Assembly (NCBI GenBank): GCA_035610835.1
Contig: CM069457.1
Span: 24,546,658-24,610,657 of the forward strand
DNA: 64,000 nucleotides
From: Ophiura sarsii
Taxonomy: Eukaryota > Echinodermata > Ophiuroidea > Amphilepidida > Ophiuridae
Direction: 5' to 3'
The position numbers were made by a program, and so were the translations under genes. The notes under the pieces are model-generated. The model searched no databases and had not been told where the DNA came from. It was given only the letters and a program-made list of their open reading frames with translations. Shown in pieces: positions 20,708 through 31,040 of the stretch (position 1 is the stretch's first letter; every line of letters begins with the position of its first letter).

Positions 20708-21269
20708 TATACATCCTGTGTATACTAGTATATAACAGTCCTACAGGTTACTGCTCGGCATTGAAACACAATTTTGACAACTCTGAAATTAAATTCAGGA
20801 CTAGGTTTATGTCAAAATACTCAGGGGTTGTTGGAGGGGAAGGTGAAAGTATTGATGGCAACTAGCTAAAAGGTCAACTAAAATGGTGATTCAAGTATAT
20901 TTTATTCGATGGGGTATGTTTAGAAGAATATAATGCAAAAAGTATGTGTTTAAAATTTAAATATTGTCCAGGGGAAAAGATATACATAAACTCAATCATA
21001 AATGCCAGTGTTCCTTTTTTTAGTGGGGATGAACTGTATAATGCTGATGACGCGTTACTACGTAACATGTGTTACTCCTAACTCGGTATCGGTCCAGGTC
21101 TCGATCGATAAGTCTGCACAAACAAAAGTCACGAGTGGATGCCTACGCTGTCGACATATTGAGGTTCTGTGTGCGAGTCTGGGTTATACTTGTGACGTAT
21201 ACAGGGTAGTAACATGCCATCGTCGATATACATGTATATAATACATATTTATACATGTACTGTTATTAC

Positions 21270-21614
21270 GGTTGTGTAAAACTTTTCACAAGTTGTGTAA
21301 AGCTGTTTACTATAGGACTCTAGCAACTGTTGTGTAAATAGTTGACACAACCTAGTTATGTAATATCTACACAATTGTGTAGTATTTCTAAACAATAATG
21401 TGTAAAATTAATTTACACAATCGAAAATGGTAGATTCCAAGTTTGACACAATTATGTGAAACATATACTTACCGTCAAATACTTCAATCAACACTCCAAA
21501 AAACCCACTCGCTCAAGCAACACCGACACGTCCGCCAAGGGTAATTTTTGATTAATTAATTATTATCACGTGCTTCAAAGACAGTTTTATAATCGAATTA
21601 CATTTTACACAACC
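21270..21614. mobile_element. Putative MITE rich in TTGTGTAA words
   Basis: GGTTGTGTAAAA begins the segment and is inverted at its end (TTTTACACAACC). Seven or more TTGTGTAA/TTACACAA words lie within on both strands (about 21271, 21294, 21330, 21369, 21420). A related word pattern is inside the 54846-55733 element at 55435-55590. Terminal repeats are short, and no clean target duplication was found. Confidence 0.45.
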
Positions 21615-21664
21615 TAGTATTGACACGATCGGATATGATTATACAACCTTGTTTAATTATCACA

Positions 21665-21942
21665 CAGTGGCGTACCCAGAGGGGGGGGGTCCCCCTGAAA
21701 TAACCCCGTCGGTAAAAACGACCCTCCGTCGGTATAAGATTTGCGATTTTGACCATGCGATTTTTTCGGCCGGTTATGCGGACAAGTCCATCGGTACCCA
21801 CCACCCCCCCCCCCCCCCCCCCCCCCCCCACTTATCAAGGATTTGTTTGGGAGTCCGTATTTTTTTTGGTCTATACATCATGCCTCTCGTCCGTACAACT
21901 ATGGTCGTGCCCCCCAGTTTCCAAAAGCTGGGTTCGCCACTG
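21665..21942. mobile_element. 278-bp hAT-like MITE with 8-bp duplication
   Basis: CAGTGGCGTACCCAG at the left and, inverted, CAGTGGCGAACCCAG at the right match at 14 of 15 positions. The flanks TTATCACA (21657-21664) and TAATCACA (21943-21950) are an 8-bp duplication with one mismatch, as for hAT elements. A sub-terminal G9 run, a C24 run at 21806-21829, and internal GCGATTTTGACCATGCGATT are present; the last also appears near 7978 and, more weakly, near 14900 inverted. Confidence 0.85.
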
Positions 21943-22256
21943 TAATCACACATGGTTGTTTAAAAATCTTTTTACAGAACGATTTTTTACACATGAGAAT
22001 AACAGTGTGCGTTTCCGGTGCAATATCAAAGGGTAATTCTTTTTGTATTTTGGTTTTTACAATATCCTCCATCTAATAAAACAAACTTGAATCGCTATTT
22101 TGGTTGACCTTTAAACGCTAAATATCATGGATATAATTATTTGCATTGGTCTCTGTACAATGTTAATGAGTGCTATTAGTACGTCTGGTAATGCGTACTA
22201 TCAATTTGGCGCATATCGATACGTCTTACGCAAAGGTTACGCTCACGCCACTTATA

Positions 22257-22899
22257 CAGGGTGACCCAATAACAAGTTTACCCAAAATGAAATTGATATT
22301 TTTCCACTTCCTGTAATTTGATATCTGTTTTTAAAATTTTATTATAAAGAATGGGTAATGGAGCATCTCTACCTTGAAAAAAATAGTTATTTTGGTTGAG
22401 TGGTTTTCAAGATATGGTCCATTGAACATTACTTCAGCAAAACAGACTTGTCCACGGAGCATCATTTTTCTTAGGCATAGTTAAACACAACTGCAATATC
22501 AAAAATAATAAATCATTGTAAAAGGATAAGTTTTGATGTCTCACTTGTGTTCAATCATGCCTTTGCTCCAAGGACAAGTCTGTTTTGTTAAAGCAATGTT
22601 CAATTGAGACACAAGTGAGACATCAAAACTAATCCTTTTACAATGATTTATTATTTTTGATGTTGCAGTTGTGTTTAACCATGCCTGAAAAAATGATGCT
22701 CCGTGGACAAGTCTGTTTTGCTGAAGTAATGTTCAATGGACCATATCTTGAAAACCACTCAACCAAAATAAATATTTTTTTCAGGGTAGATGCTCCATTA
22801 CCCATTCTTTATAATAAAATAAAAAACACAGATATCAAATTACAGGAAGTGGAAAAATATCACTTTCATTTTGGGTAAACTTTTTATTGGGTCACCCTG
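22257..22899. mobile_element. 643-bp fold-back element, CAGGGTGACCC ends, TA target
   Basis: The two halves are reverse complements over about 290 bp each (for example CATTCTTTATAATAAAAT, GACAAGTCTGTTTTG, AAAAGGATAAGTTTTGATGT), meeting at about 22575. TA flanks each end. CAGGGTG termini and TA targets are characteristic of mariner/Tc1-like elements. ORFs in the arms (for example 22657) are shadows. Similar architecture occurs at 31041, 50645 and 62287. Confidence 0.9.
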
Positions 22900-23639
22900 T
22901 ATAATGGTGTCTGGTACGCTGAAAGAGAATCTTTATTTGTCTTCCAAAATAGCTAAAATGGTTTCCCAGTAGGTACAACTAGGACAATGACGTCGTATAG
23001 ACGTTGTACCAACTTGCTACGTTGATACAATTTTTCTAATTTTTGACCATTGGGATGGTTAACTGATCAGAAACCTATAATGTCACCTTTTACAATGACA
23101 AAATCATTCATTTTGAATGAGAATGTTACAATATCGGTTTGCTTAAACATGCAATAATAATATTACAGATTATGAACTTTAGAATAAATTGCAACATTTC
23201 CTGAAATTGGTCAAGAGAAAAAAACGTGTACATATGAAATCACCTTGTCCGTAATTCTGTTTCTTGGTCTCTTTTATTATCTTCATAGTGTGTGTTTGCC
23301 AAAAAGGACAATTATCGTGGGCCTTTCTCATTTTTTGTTACTTGAGTTGAAAATAAAAACAATAACAAATCCTTTAAAGGTCACAAATTGTCCTTATTTT
23401 ATTGTAATATGAATTCATTTTACAACCGAAGATTAGACGCCGAAAAAATATAACGGTTGGTTGGCTCGGACAGTCGGGCTTTTTTCCATTTGAAAAAAGC
23501 TCATATAACGTTGTAAGGCAATATCTGGTTCTTTCACTCGTGACGTCACTTTGCACACGGAATAAATCTGTGCGCTGTATTAAAGTTGTGTATTTACTAT
23601 TAAGCTTAAGCTTATTCCGTTCGGGTGGATACTATTGCC

Positions 23640-23936
23640 CGTAATCATGACATAAATTGCCCACTTATAGGAGCGCTATTAATTCGGTCTGTTATCAATA
23701 ACTACGAGAGGATTGCCAAGTGCGCGTGTAAAACCAGGCAATCATATTTAAATTCGGGGCGTGTACGAGCGGTACTACTTGCTAACTGCATGGGTGAGTT
23801 TCCATTATGTTGCAGCCGGTTGGTTGCACACGAGAATTATGTCATAGCACCAGCTTTGATGGGGGGCGAATATTTAAATTTGATGCCGGTTTTTAGGGCA
23901 CCAATTTACATGAATTTATAGCGCTGCTAAGCGGGC
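23640..23936. repeat. Dispersed repeat Y, copy 1
   Basis: This shares GACATAAATTGCCC, GGAGCGCT-TTAATTCGGTCTG, TTCGGGGCGTGTACGAGC, GCCGGTTGGTTGCACACGAG and TTTATAGCGCTGCTAAGCGG in the same order with 26497-26823. The outer ends (GCCC..GGAGCGCT and AGCGCTGCTAAGCGGGCC) are partly inverted, suggesting a DNA transposon. Copy 2 has about 49 extra bases in the middle. Confidence 0.75.
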
Positions 23937-24281
23937 CTTGTAGTTAGTTGTAGCCTAATGTCTTAAAACCTTTTCGAAGGATGGAAAGCACTATTAGGAG
24001 GGCAGTATTTCAGTAAGGTATTATGTACAAAAGCCGCGGGAAATACGAACAATATTTGCAGTCGGGTGTGAAGAGTTTGTCATATCCCAATGAGCACTTT
24101 TGAAATGTGTCGAGCACAGACGGAGAGGCCGTGCTTTTACTTGTGTAATCTTTTGTCATCTCAACAGATCTCCTAAGCACACCTTCTCCTTTTGTACCCG
24201 CCATTGTCAACGTTGAAGATATTGCAAGATGTCATTTTAATTTTCCCGATGCTATGAAAGGCAATTGATAAAATGAGGTGT

Positions 24282-25103
24282 TTACTTCTTTTTCTTTTTT
24301 CCTGGTAACATTTTCCCGAATTTAGAAGCGAGTTTCTTAGGACCAGATTTCTTCGTTTTGACAGGCTGTTTATCAATCGCATGATTATTATCATTCTGTT
24401 TTACTACGCCAACAATGTCAGTTAAGTCTGATTTATCTGGATCGTCACCGGTTGTCCATGTTTCAGTTGGTGAGGCTGATGGAATCTCATCCTCATCTTG
24501 TTCAATGATAGTAGTAAATGAATCCGAAAATGTATGTCCTGAATTGCTTGGAGCAATTGCGTCATTTCCGGTTGACCTTGCTGCAGCATCCGTTTCCGTT
24601 GACCCGTATGACCCGGGCGCTGTTAATGATGACCCGGGTGCTGTTAATGATGGTTCACTCCATATTGAGGCGGGTTCTGATTGGTTCCAAACTGACGATT
24701 CATTCTCAGCTTGTGTAGCTTTAATCCGATTTAGTACGGGTGAACCCTGCGCCAATGTAGACGCGGTGTCCTTCTTAGCACCACCTTTAGTTGCATAACC
24801 TCGCTTCAGTTTTTTCCTGTCAGTTGGAAAGAAGGGATTTTCGGTCACGGCGTCTTTTGTCTTAGGACTTCGTGGGGATCTCTTTTTTGCAAAAATCTTA
24901 AGTGGTGATTGCGAGGTTTTCTTTTTGATCGGTTCACTGCCGTGTTTCGTTTGGCTTGTACTATCATTTTTGAATTCGGTTTCTTCCACTTCGTTCGATA
25001 ACGTACCATAACTGTCACCCTTTTTCAATGGCGGTATACGGGATGCAGTCCGAACTCTTATGATCACTTCTTCTTTTTCCTCTTTTCCGAAGCAACAACC
25101 CAT
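24282..25103 (-). CDS. Putative lipid-anchored MGCC protein with polybasic tail, 273 aa
   Basis: This is the longest non-repetitive ORF in the window. An in-frame TGA lies four codons upstream, so the ATG at 25103 is the first possible start. The protein begins MGCCFGKEEKEE: Gly2 fits N-myristoylation and Cys3/Cys4 palmitoylation, giving a membrane-targeting head as in many signalling adaptors. Residues ~55-110 are rich in Lys, Arg, Ser and Pro; ~120-235 are Ser/Thr/Asp/Glu-rich and look disordered; the last ~30 residues are strongly basic and end in five lysines. SLTAPGS occurs twice because of a 21-bp tandem duplication (about 24611-24652). No catalytic domain is recognised. ATTAAA about 40 bases past the stop could be its polyadenylation signal. 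It may be single-exon. Function is unknown; membrane scaffold is an inference. Confidence 0.75.
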   Translation of the reverse strand: MGCCFGKEEKEEVIIRVRTASRIPPLKKGDSYGTLSNEVEETEFKNDSTSQTKHGSEPIKKKTSQSPLKIFAKKRSPRSPKTKDAVTENPFFPTDRKKLKRGYATKGGAKKDTASTLAQGSPVLNRIKATQAENESSVWNQSEPASIWSEPSLTAPGSSLTAPGSYGSTETDAAARSTGNDAIAPSNSGHTFSDSFTTIIEQDEDEIPSASPTETWTTGDDPDKSDLTDIVGVVKQNDNNHAIDKQPVKTKKSGPKKLASKFGKMLPGKKKKK

Positions 25104-25265
25104 AATATCGTCTCACTTTCATATACGCTGGACTAATGAAAAGAGAAAAACACAGACAAAAAAAAAAGAGAACACAATCATAACATTAATATGCCACAAT
25201 TAATTTAGTAAAATACTACGAAAACTCGGTCAAACTAGCGGGAATAACATTAACAAAGTCCTTAA

Positions 25266-25480
25266 CCCCCTGAAAACTACTTGCCGATTGGTTAAAAAGA
25301 TGGATACATCATTTATTGCACCAATGAGAGACATTGTTAGAATAATTGTATCCCTGATAAAGATGGTATAGTGAAACATTTTACAAGCTGCATCTGCATT
25401 TGAATTGGCTATTCATATGAGTACATCTTGTAATAAACCAATCAGAACCACTGTAAGATAGACAGGTAGATCCCAGGGGG
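25266..25480. mobile_element. 215-bp TTAA-flanked MITE upstream of the MGCC gene
   Basis: CCCCCTGAAAACTACTTG at the left and, inverted, CCCCCTGGGATCTACCTG at the right form terminal repeats, and TTAA flanks both ends (25262-25265 and 25481-25484). Interior CCAATGAG/CCAATCAG and GTACATCTTGTAATAAACC add partial inverted symmetry. It sits about 160 bp upstream of the minus-strand gene's start codon, so it may supply or disturb promoter sequence. It is a different family from the TTAA MITE at 1017. Confidence 0.7.
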
Positions 25481-26154
25481 TTAAAAAAATAACACGGTCT
25501 CGAATATCGTCAACGCATAAAATAATATTGAAATATTGTGCGCTTGTGTGTAAAATTTTGGAAATCAATATTCAAATACACATTTTAATATTTTACTCAA
25601 GCTTGCAACTACGACCCATTACAAATTCACACCTTAATTTAATTTTACATTTAATTTACAGGGTTTATTTACAAAATGATTGAATGTGTTAAGATAATAC
25701 TCATATATATATTTATTCAGCATGAGATAAAACTTACTTATCAGTACAGTAGAAATTGATTTTTGTGTGAAAATTGCAAGATGTTGCGAATTTGCATATT
25801 ATTGATAGGCCCTATATATGTGTTTCTTTTTGCATTTTTATGTGGAATAGAATGCGAAATTTTTCATTTCATGTTTAATCTTGATCCCTGTGTTACACAA
25901 ATTTATCTTGCGGGAACAGATTAGAAAAATCATATCGTTATATTTATCTATATTATAGTATACACAATAGTAGAATAGGTGTTTTTTTAAAATGAAAACA
26001 AAACAAAACTTCACTCCTGGGAGATTAACCATGACTTATGCATGCCCATTGAATTACTGTGTGTGGATCGTGTGCATGTTATTCACAAAAGTTGTCCAAA
26101 GTAAATACAGGCTGAGACAGTCATCTCTACTTATTACTTAATTTAAAGAATCAA

Positions 26155-26290
26155 AATAACATAACATACCTATTACAATTCAGCAATGTTGTACGTGGGT
26201 AGTTGCCATAGGAAAGGAATGAAATACTAAAATGATGATATACATTATTTTATCGGTGAACCGCTATCTGGTTATTTAGTATGAATCCAC
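26155..26290 (-). repeat. Duplicated segment X, copy 1
   Basis: This aligns with 28412-28530 in the same orientation: AACATACC, ACAATTCAGCAATGTTGTA, TTGCCATAG and TTTATCGGTGAACCGCT. On the minus strand both copies contain a TATGGCAA...CAACATTGCTGAATT stretch ending in AG|GTATGT, a consensus splice donor. The copies may therefore be duplicated exon ends, or a repeat that contains a donor-like word. Confidence 0.6.
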
Positions 26291-26496
26291 TAAGAATACT
26301 CAAAACACATTTTGAAGGTGGTCTGAAATGGAAAAAAATAAAATAAATAAAAGCAATGTTTCCGAATTTTGCTACTATAACCAAAATTCAGCAGTCCAGG
26401 TGAAAGAGCAGAATTTGGAAACCTGTGCTCACATTTGTTACCAGCTTGCTTTGCTTTTTTTTACAAAATTAAGTAGGGTGTGGAACTTGTAGGCAT

Positions 26497-26823
26497 GACA
26501 TAAATTGCCCGCTTTGGAGCGCTGTTAATTCGGTCTGGTAAACCTATTGTTATCAATTACTACAAGAGGATTGCCTGGTTGTATATTTCAATTCGGGGCG
26601 TGTACGAGCAGTACTTCTTGCTATCTGCATGGGTGAATTCCAGTATGTTGCAAATTGCATCCACGCTCAAGCGTTTAAATTACTCAATGGGCGTTGCAAT
26701 ACAGCCGGTTGGTTGCACACGAGAATTATGTCATATAGCAACCAGCTTTGATGGAAGGCGAATATTTAAATTTGGTGCCGGTTTTTAGGGCAGCAATTTA
26801 TAGCGCTGCTAAGCGGGCCTTGT
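26497..26823. repeat. Dispersed repeat Y, copy 2
   Basis: Same order of blocks as 23640-23936, with extra sequence (ATCCACGCTCAAGCGTTTAA region, about 26658-26705) between the GTATGTTGCA and GCCGGTTGG blocks. Because extra and missing pieces lie on both sides, neither copy is simply derived from the other. Confidence 0.75.
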
Positions 26824-27014
26824 TGCGTAAATTGGGGGGAAACAAAATATGATAATGTCAAATTAGATGTTCCAAAATCTGTTTAAAAAATGGGAGAAAT
26901 TCATGTTTTTGAATGGAAACCAAAGAAGAATTTATTTGCCTGTTATTTCTGCTTATTGTTAACTTCTTCTTTTAAGAGTCAAGCACACTTCAAGGTTGAA
27001 GACCTAAGTATGAC

Positions 27015-27051
27015 TTATAGCACGAGGCAGCGTAGCTGCCGAGTGCTATAA
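27015..27051. other. Strong stem-loop
   Basis: TTATAGCACGAGGCAGC and GCTGCCGAGTGCTATAA pair almost completely around a GTA loop, with a single G bulge on each side. Similar GAGCGTAGCGAGGGT text is at 36575-36590. It might be a repeat end or a structured RNA; there is no further support. Confidence 0.45.
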
Positions 27052-27172
27052 GGAATTAATAGCGCTCATCGACAGTGACTATTTTAGTGATGATTTATGT
27101 GGCAGAGCTCTACCCTACACACCAGATACACACCACTTTCACAGTAGGACACCTCTCACTCACCCAGACTCA

Positions 27173-28053
27173 GGGCGTGTTCACACTATAGCTTTTTCCT
27201 CAACCCGGGTCGGACCCGGGTCGAACCCGGATTGATCGATAATTCATTTTCTGTTCACACTAGAGCGCTATGTATGTCAACCTCTGTTTGTTGCAAGTGT
27301 TGGCCGTGGGTTTTTTTAGGTTTTTTTAACTGGATATTAATTTAAGCTTTATCTCAAACTGTTTTTAAGCTAAAAAGTTTATGAAATACGTATGTAGGGA
27401 TTCTGTACGCCGGTCTGAAACAAAATATCTGGTGCAGAACACAACATGCCATCTATATTTTAAAACACTGGCAAATCCAAAGAAAGATTTAGGTTCCAGA
27501 TTTGTTGTTATGTGTTTCAGTATCTGTGATTTTTTTCTTGAGTGCTTTTATTTTATTTTGACATTGCTCAATGTTGCTCAATGTTACGGTGAAAACCCAT
27601 TGCCTCCATCTGGCGTGATATATTGGTGTAAATATCCTTATTGTGGATCATTGAGTTCAAACTAATTTGCACGGTCTCATCCGCCCAGAGTTCCATCATG
27701 GCTTCCGTTTCAATTTGACTCCATTTATTTGCCATTTTGACAAATTTGATAAAGATTTCAACCAGAACCAAAGGCAGACGAGAGCGTGCGAAGCAAAGCT
27801 GAAAACTGACGTAAACAACTACGGTCAGAGGTTAGCAGTCAGGTTTGCAACCCGGGTCGAACAGCGATTTCTGTTCACACTACAGTCGACCCGGGTTGAA
27901 CCCGGGTTGAACCCGGGTTCTACCCTTCACTTTCGCAGGGTTGTAATTCTCGACCCGGGTCGGTTTTTTGAGCCTATTTTTCTGTTCACACTAGACGTCA
28001 ACCCGGGTTCGACCCGGGTCGTGGAGAAAACTAGCTATAGTGTGAACACGCCC
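27173..28053. mobile_element. 881-bp PIF/Harbinger-type element with CCCGGGTC arrays
   Basis: GGGCGTGTTCACACTATAGC is present at the left end and inverted at the right. The flanks are TCA (27170-27172) and TTA (28054-28056), consistent with a decayed 3-bp TWA duplication. Clusters of AACCCGGGTCG-type words (about 12) and TGTTCACACTA words (at least 5) fill both sub-terminal zones and could be transposase-binding repeats. Between them lies a Myb/SANT-like ORF on the minus strand. Harbinger elements commonly encode such a Myb-like protein beside the transposase; the transposase is missing here. Confidence 0.85.
27489..27771 (-). pseudogene. Harbinger-associated Myb/SANT-like DNA-binding protein, frameshifted
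   Basis: The frame from 27771 encodes a KWSQIETEAMMELWADE start followed by NKDIYTNISRQMEAMG, the tryptophan and helix spacing of Myb/SANT-like (trihelix) domains in PIF/Harbinger second ORFs. The frame stops at 27568 because a 10-bp word, GCTCAATGTT, is tandemly doubled at 27566-27585. Beyond the duplication the shifted frame continues with a QCQNKIKALKKK-type third helix to a TAA at 27489. The protein would be about 90 residues, which is short, and begins without other domains. It normally binds the element's ends and helps recruit transposase; this copy is probably inactive. Confidence 0.75.
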
Positions 28054-28411
28054 TTAGACAATCATCTACTAAAACACACACACACCAAGTTGGGTAATAA
28101 TTACAGTGCTGTAATTAATCAGGTTATTTACGATGTCAAATTTACAGCATTCTGAAGCTGTACAATAAGTGAAATTTGTGGAATTCTGGATTGGCTGTGT
28201 ATGTGCTATTATGTAATTAATTGGCCAACATGGGTGCTCTTGAAATAGTCTAAGGGGTTCATATTGTGGGTGTTCTGAGATACATACGTTTGGGCCTGGA
28301 AGTCAACACACTTTGTAGGTACTGACATGGAGCTCTTGGGATACGAACCATTGACTATGCATGGCATGGTCACTGGTCAGGCTCTACGTATTACGTAATT
28401 ATTATTAACAA

Positions 28412-28530
28412 ATGAAAATAACAAAACATACCTTTTACAAATTCAGCAATGTTGTAGTAGTATTGCCATAGAAAACGAATCGATGAGATTATTTATCGGT
28501 GAACCGCTTTCCGGTTTCGGTATTAAATGA
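28412..28530 (-). repeat. Duplicated segment X, copy 2
   Basis: See the 26155-26290 copy. Here the minus-strand text lies partly inside and partly past the stop of the ORF at 28489-28749, and ends in AAAAGGTATGT. Confidence 0.6.
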
Positions 28531-28749
28531 TGAATAGCGAAATTTGAAATCTCTTAACGGAAACCGGATATAGAAAACCAATTGTGGCTTATTTCCATTT
28601 CCTCCAACACTGACAAGTATTTTTGTCACGTGTTTTTGCAATAATTTCTTCTCCGGTGGTCTAGCATACACATAGATGACCGTGCCATTATCTATATACT
28701 GATAATAATACTGTTGTACAACAATATATAATTTATTTTCAAGGTCCAT
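28489..28749 (-). CDS. Hypothetical 86-codon ORF
   Basis: The frame starts with MDLENKLYIVVQQYYY and ends ...TGKRFTDK. An earlier in-frame start at 28833 would give 114 codons. Composition is mixed and not repetitive, with a basic C-terminal third, but no domain is recognised, and half the 3' end overlaps duplicated segment X. It may be chance. Confidence 0.2.
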   Translation of the reverse strand: MDLENKLYIVVQQYYYQYIDNGTVIYVYARPPEKKLLQKHVTKILVSVGGNGNKPQLVFYIRFPLRDFKFRYSSFNTETGKRFTDK

Positions 28750-28833
28750 AGTCCAGGTTATAATACAGTTCACATAGCAAAGAGAAACGTGACTAATTTT
28801 TAAGGCGTAAAGAGACCTTTGCACCTGAACCAA

Positions 28834-30785
28834 ACAGCATCTCCAAAGTTTGCTTTATTACATTTATATTTCAATTATGGTCTCTTAAAACATATTTAGT
28901 GTCTTTAAAGGGCTATTGAGAGATCAGAGATTCATGTATTGTGTATTACTTTTAGCAAACTTGGAATGAAGTGTTCTTTGACTACTTTTACGTATTTGCT
29001 AATTTCTCCGCAATTACGGAACCGAATAAAACGCGGTTTTCGTCAAATTATAGCCAATCAATTTGACTTTAATGCTGTTGTTTGAAATATTTTATTCCGA
29101 CACTAATTCAGGAAGTTACGATCACCTAAAGATGTGTTGTATTTTTGAGACACCCTGTATACGTTGAGCATTCGCTGAGCGAACGTTTCGCATGTTGGGT
29201 GTAGGTTGCTTCTTCGCCAGCTGTTCGGCCATATGGGCTTTTCTACAAAAAAACGACCCACAGTATGATCTCAGAAATAAAAATTGGAAAAAAGTAGGAT
29301 CCAAACCACTTATTTATATATTTTTGTTGGCAAACATTTCATCATTCATGAAAGAATAAAAAGTGTTAACACCACTATAATCATTTTTTTTTCATTTAAA
29401 AGCATCATTAAAGGACGTTTTTCTTGCTCTTTTTCGTAATGTTTATTACGTTATCCGCTACATATCTTAGTAACATTGATTGCTTCATGCAAATGCAATT
29501 GCCGGTTTAAGCCTCGTACGTTTTGATGGCAGCAGTCATTCTTACAATGGGTTTCATGATTTCTATCAATATTATACAAAACATGGCACGATTTTTTTCC
29601 CGATACCGTATGTAAAGTATTTTCGCAATGGCTTAACTTAAGCTTACTTTAATACGCATTATTTTAATGTTTCTATGATTCCATTATCATTAGCATTATT
29701 CTGACGTACATTTACCTCTACATCAATCATTTTCAAGATGTAAGTACAGATAACGTAATATTCAAGTTTATGGAAGGCCTACTTCCCTAAACTAAATTAT
29801 TAACTGGGTGGGGCAGACACCATCTGGGCTAACCACTTTGCAATGCGTCAGTGTATCTAGGTGACCGGGCGCCGGGCCAATCAGCTCTCCAATCTGCTTG
29901 TTTTACCCGCAATGTTTGGCCTTTGTTTTGTGCACCCGATAAGCCAGGTTTGGGCCTCCCCACCTTTTCATTTACTTTTCTTGTGGGCGAAAAATACAGG
30001 TAACTCTCAACAACTCATGAAGTCACACTGGACAATGTCCAGTGGACATGCCACAGTAACATTAACAATAAACGGCACTCTTTATTGTTACCAAGAACGA
30101 GTTTGTAGCATTTGGATGATCACAGGACATATCAGTATTTGATAACTAGTCTGTCTTAGTCCTTACACTATTGTTTTAAGTTTGTACATTTCTGTTCAAT
30201 GTATTAAATACCGTCATAAATATTCCGTGTCTCTCAAGTTGTGTCTTTCCAATAACCTGTGTCACATTCCAAATCATTTTGATATTGTTTGAGATCACTC
30301 ACTATACAACTCATTTTCGACAAGAAAATGGTAAAAAAGTGGATAACGTATTATACACAGCGCAGTTTCATTTTCATACACAAAACGGTAAATCTAAAGT
30401 GTACCACTTTTTGCTCTCCATGAAAAGACAATAATAATCATGAATGGGCACTGTTACAAATCTCAGTCAATCACTGCACGGCTCGCTGTGTGTCTTGCTC
30501 GATTCGAATGGTATAGGGTTATTAAGGGATACTAAGAGATAAGTTGAAGCCTGCGCACTCAATTAGGATAAAAACCGGTATTTCTACATTTTTACAATTG
30601 TATTTCATACACAAACTTACAGCTGTAAGGATTAAGAAAAATCAGTTGTCTTTGTGCAATAAAACGTCGTTTCAAAATATTCCATCCCCGGCTCGGACAG
30701 CGTTTTATGGTCATTGGGGAAACAATAACGACATTCAAATAAGTATTTGGTATTTGTTATCTATTCGCCAACACAATCGTTGACT
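28834..30785. other. No gene recognised in ~2 kb
   Basis: A single ACACCCTGTATA at 29142-29153 resembles one end of the CAGGGTG fold-back elements, without a partner. The ORF at 29861 (93 codons) has no supporting splice sites or domain. The rest is AT-rich. Confidence 0.45.
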
Positions 30786-30872
30786 GTCGCTGTGGCCGAG
30801 TGGTCTAAGGGTTTTGTCTAATGGCTTGTATTAGAACACTTTTACGCGTGAGTTCGAATCTCACTGGGGACA
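30786..30872 (+). tRNA. Class II tRNA-like gene (Leu/Ser type) or pseudogene
   Basis: TGTGGCCGAGTGGTCTAAGG is a near-canonical Leu/Ser D arm with A box, and GTGAGTTCGAATCTCAC is a perfect T arm with B box. The 87-nt length fits a class II tRNA with a long variable arm, and a T-rich pol III terminator follows at 30874. The acceptor GTCGCTG/TGGGGAC pairs with one G-G mismatch. The anticodon arm is abnormal: the strongest stem is TCTAAT/ATTAGA around GGCTTGT, which lacks the conserved U33, so no anticodon can be assigned. A decayed tRNA-Leu is likely. Confidence 0.6.
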
Positions 30873-31040
30873 CTTTTTCTTTTGTCTTTATTTTGTAACA
30901 AATGACGTTGTTTTATTTGATTAAACAAATAATCATTGGAAACTTAATTTATACTATACAAATGCTTTTTTCCTTAAGTGCACGCCTTTTCAAGATTTTG
31001 AAGTAATTAGGAATCGTATACCTCTGTAACTTAGAATATA

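Noticed and set aside
22657..22878. 73-codon ORF
   Set aside because: Lies entirely in one arm of a fold-back element.
22964..23048. CCCAGTAGGTACAAC...ACCATTGGGA segment as a relative of the 17789 palindrome
   Set aside because: Only short end similarity (CCCAG) and a loose GTTGATAC word; arms do not pair well and no duplication is visible.
24415..24798. 127-codon plus-strand ORF
   Set aside because: Antisense shadow of the MGCC gene, which has the better start and composition.
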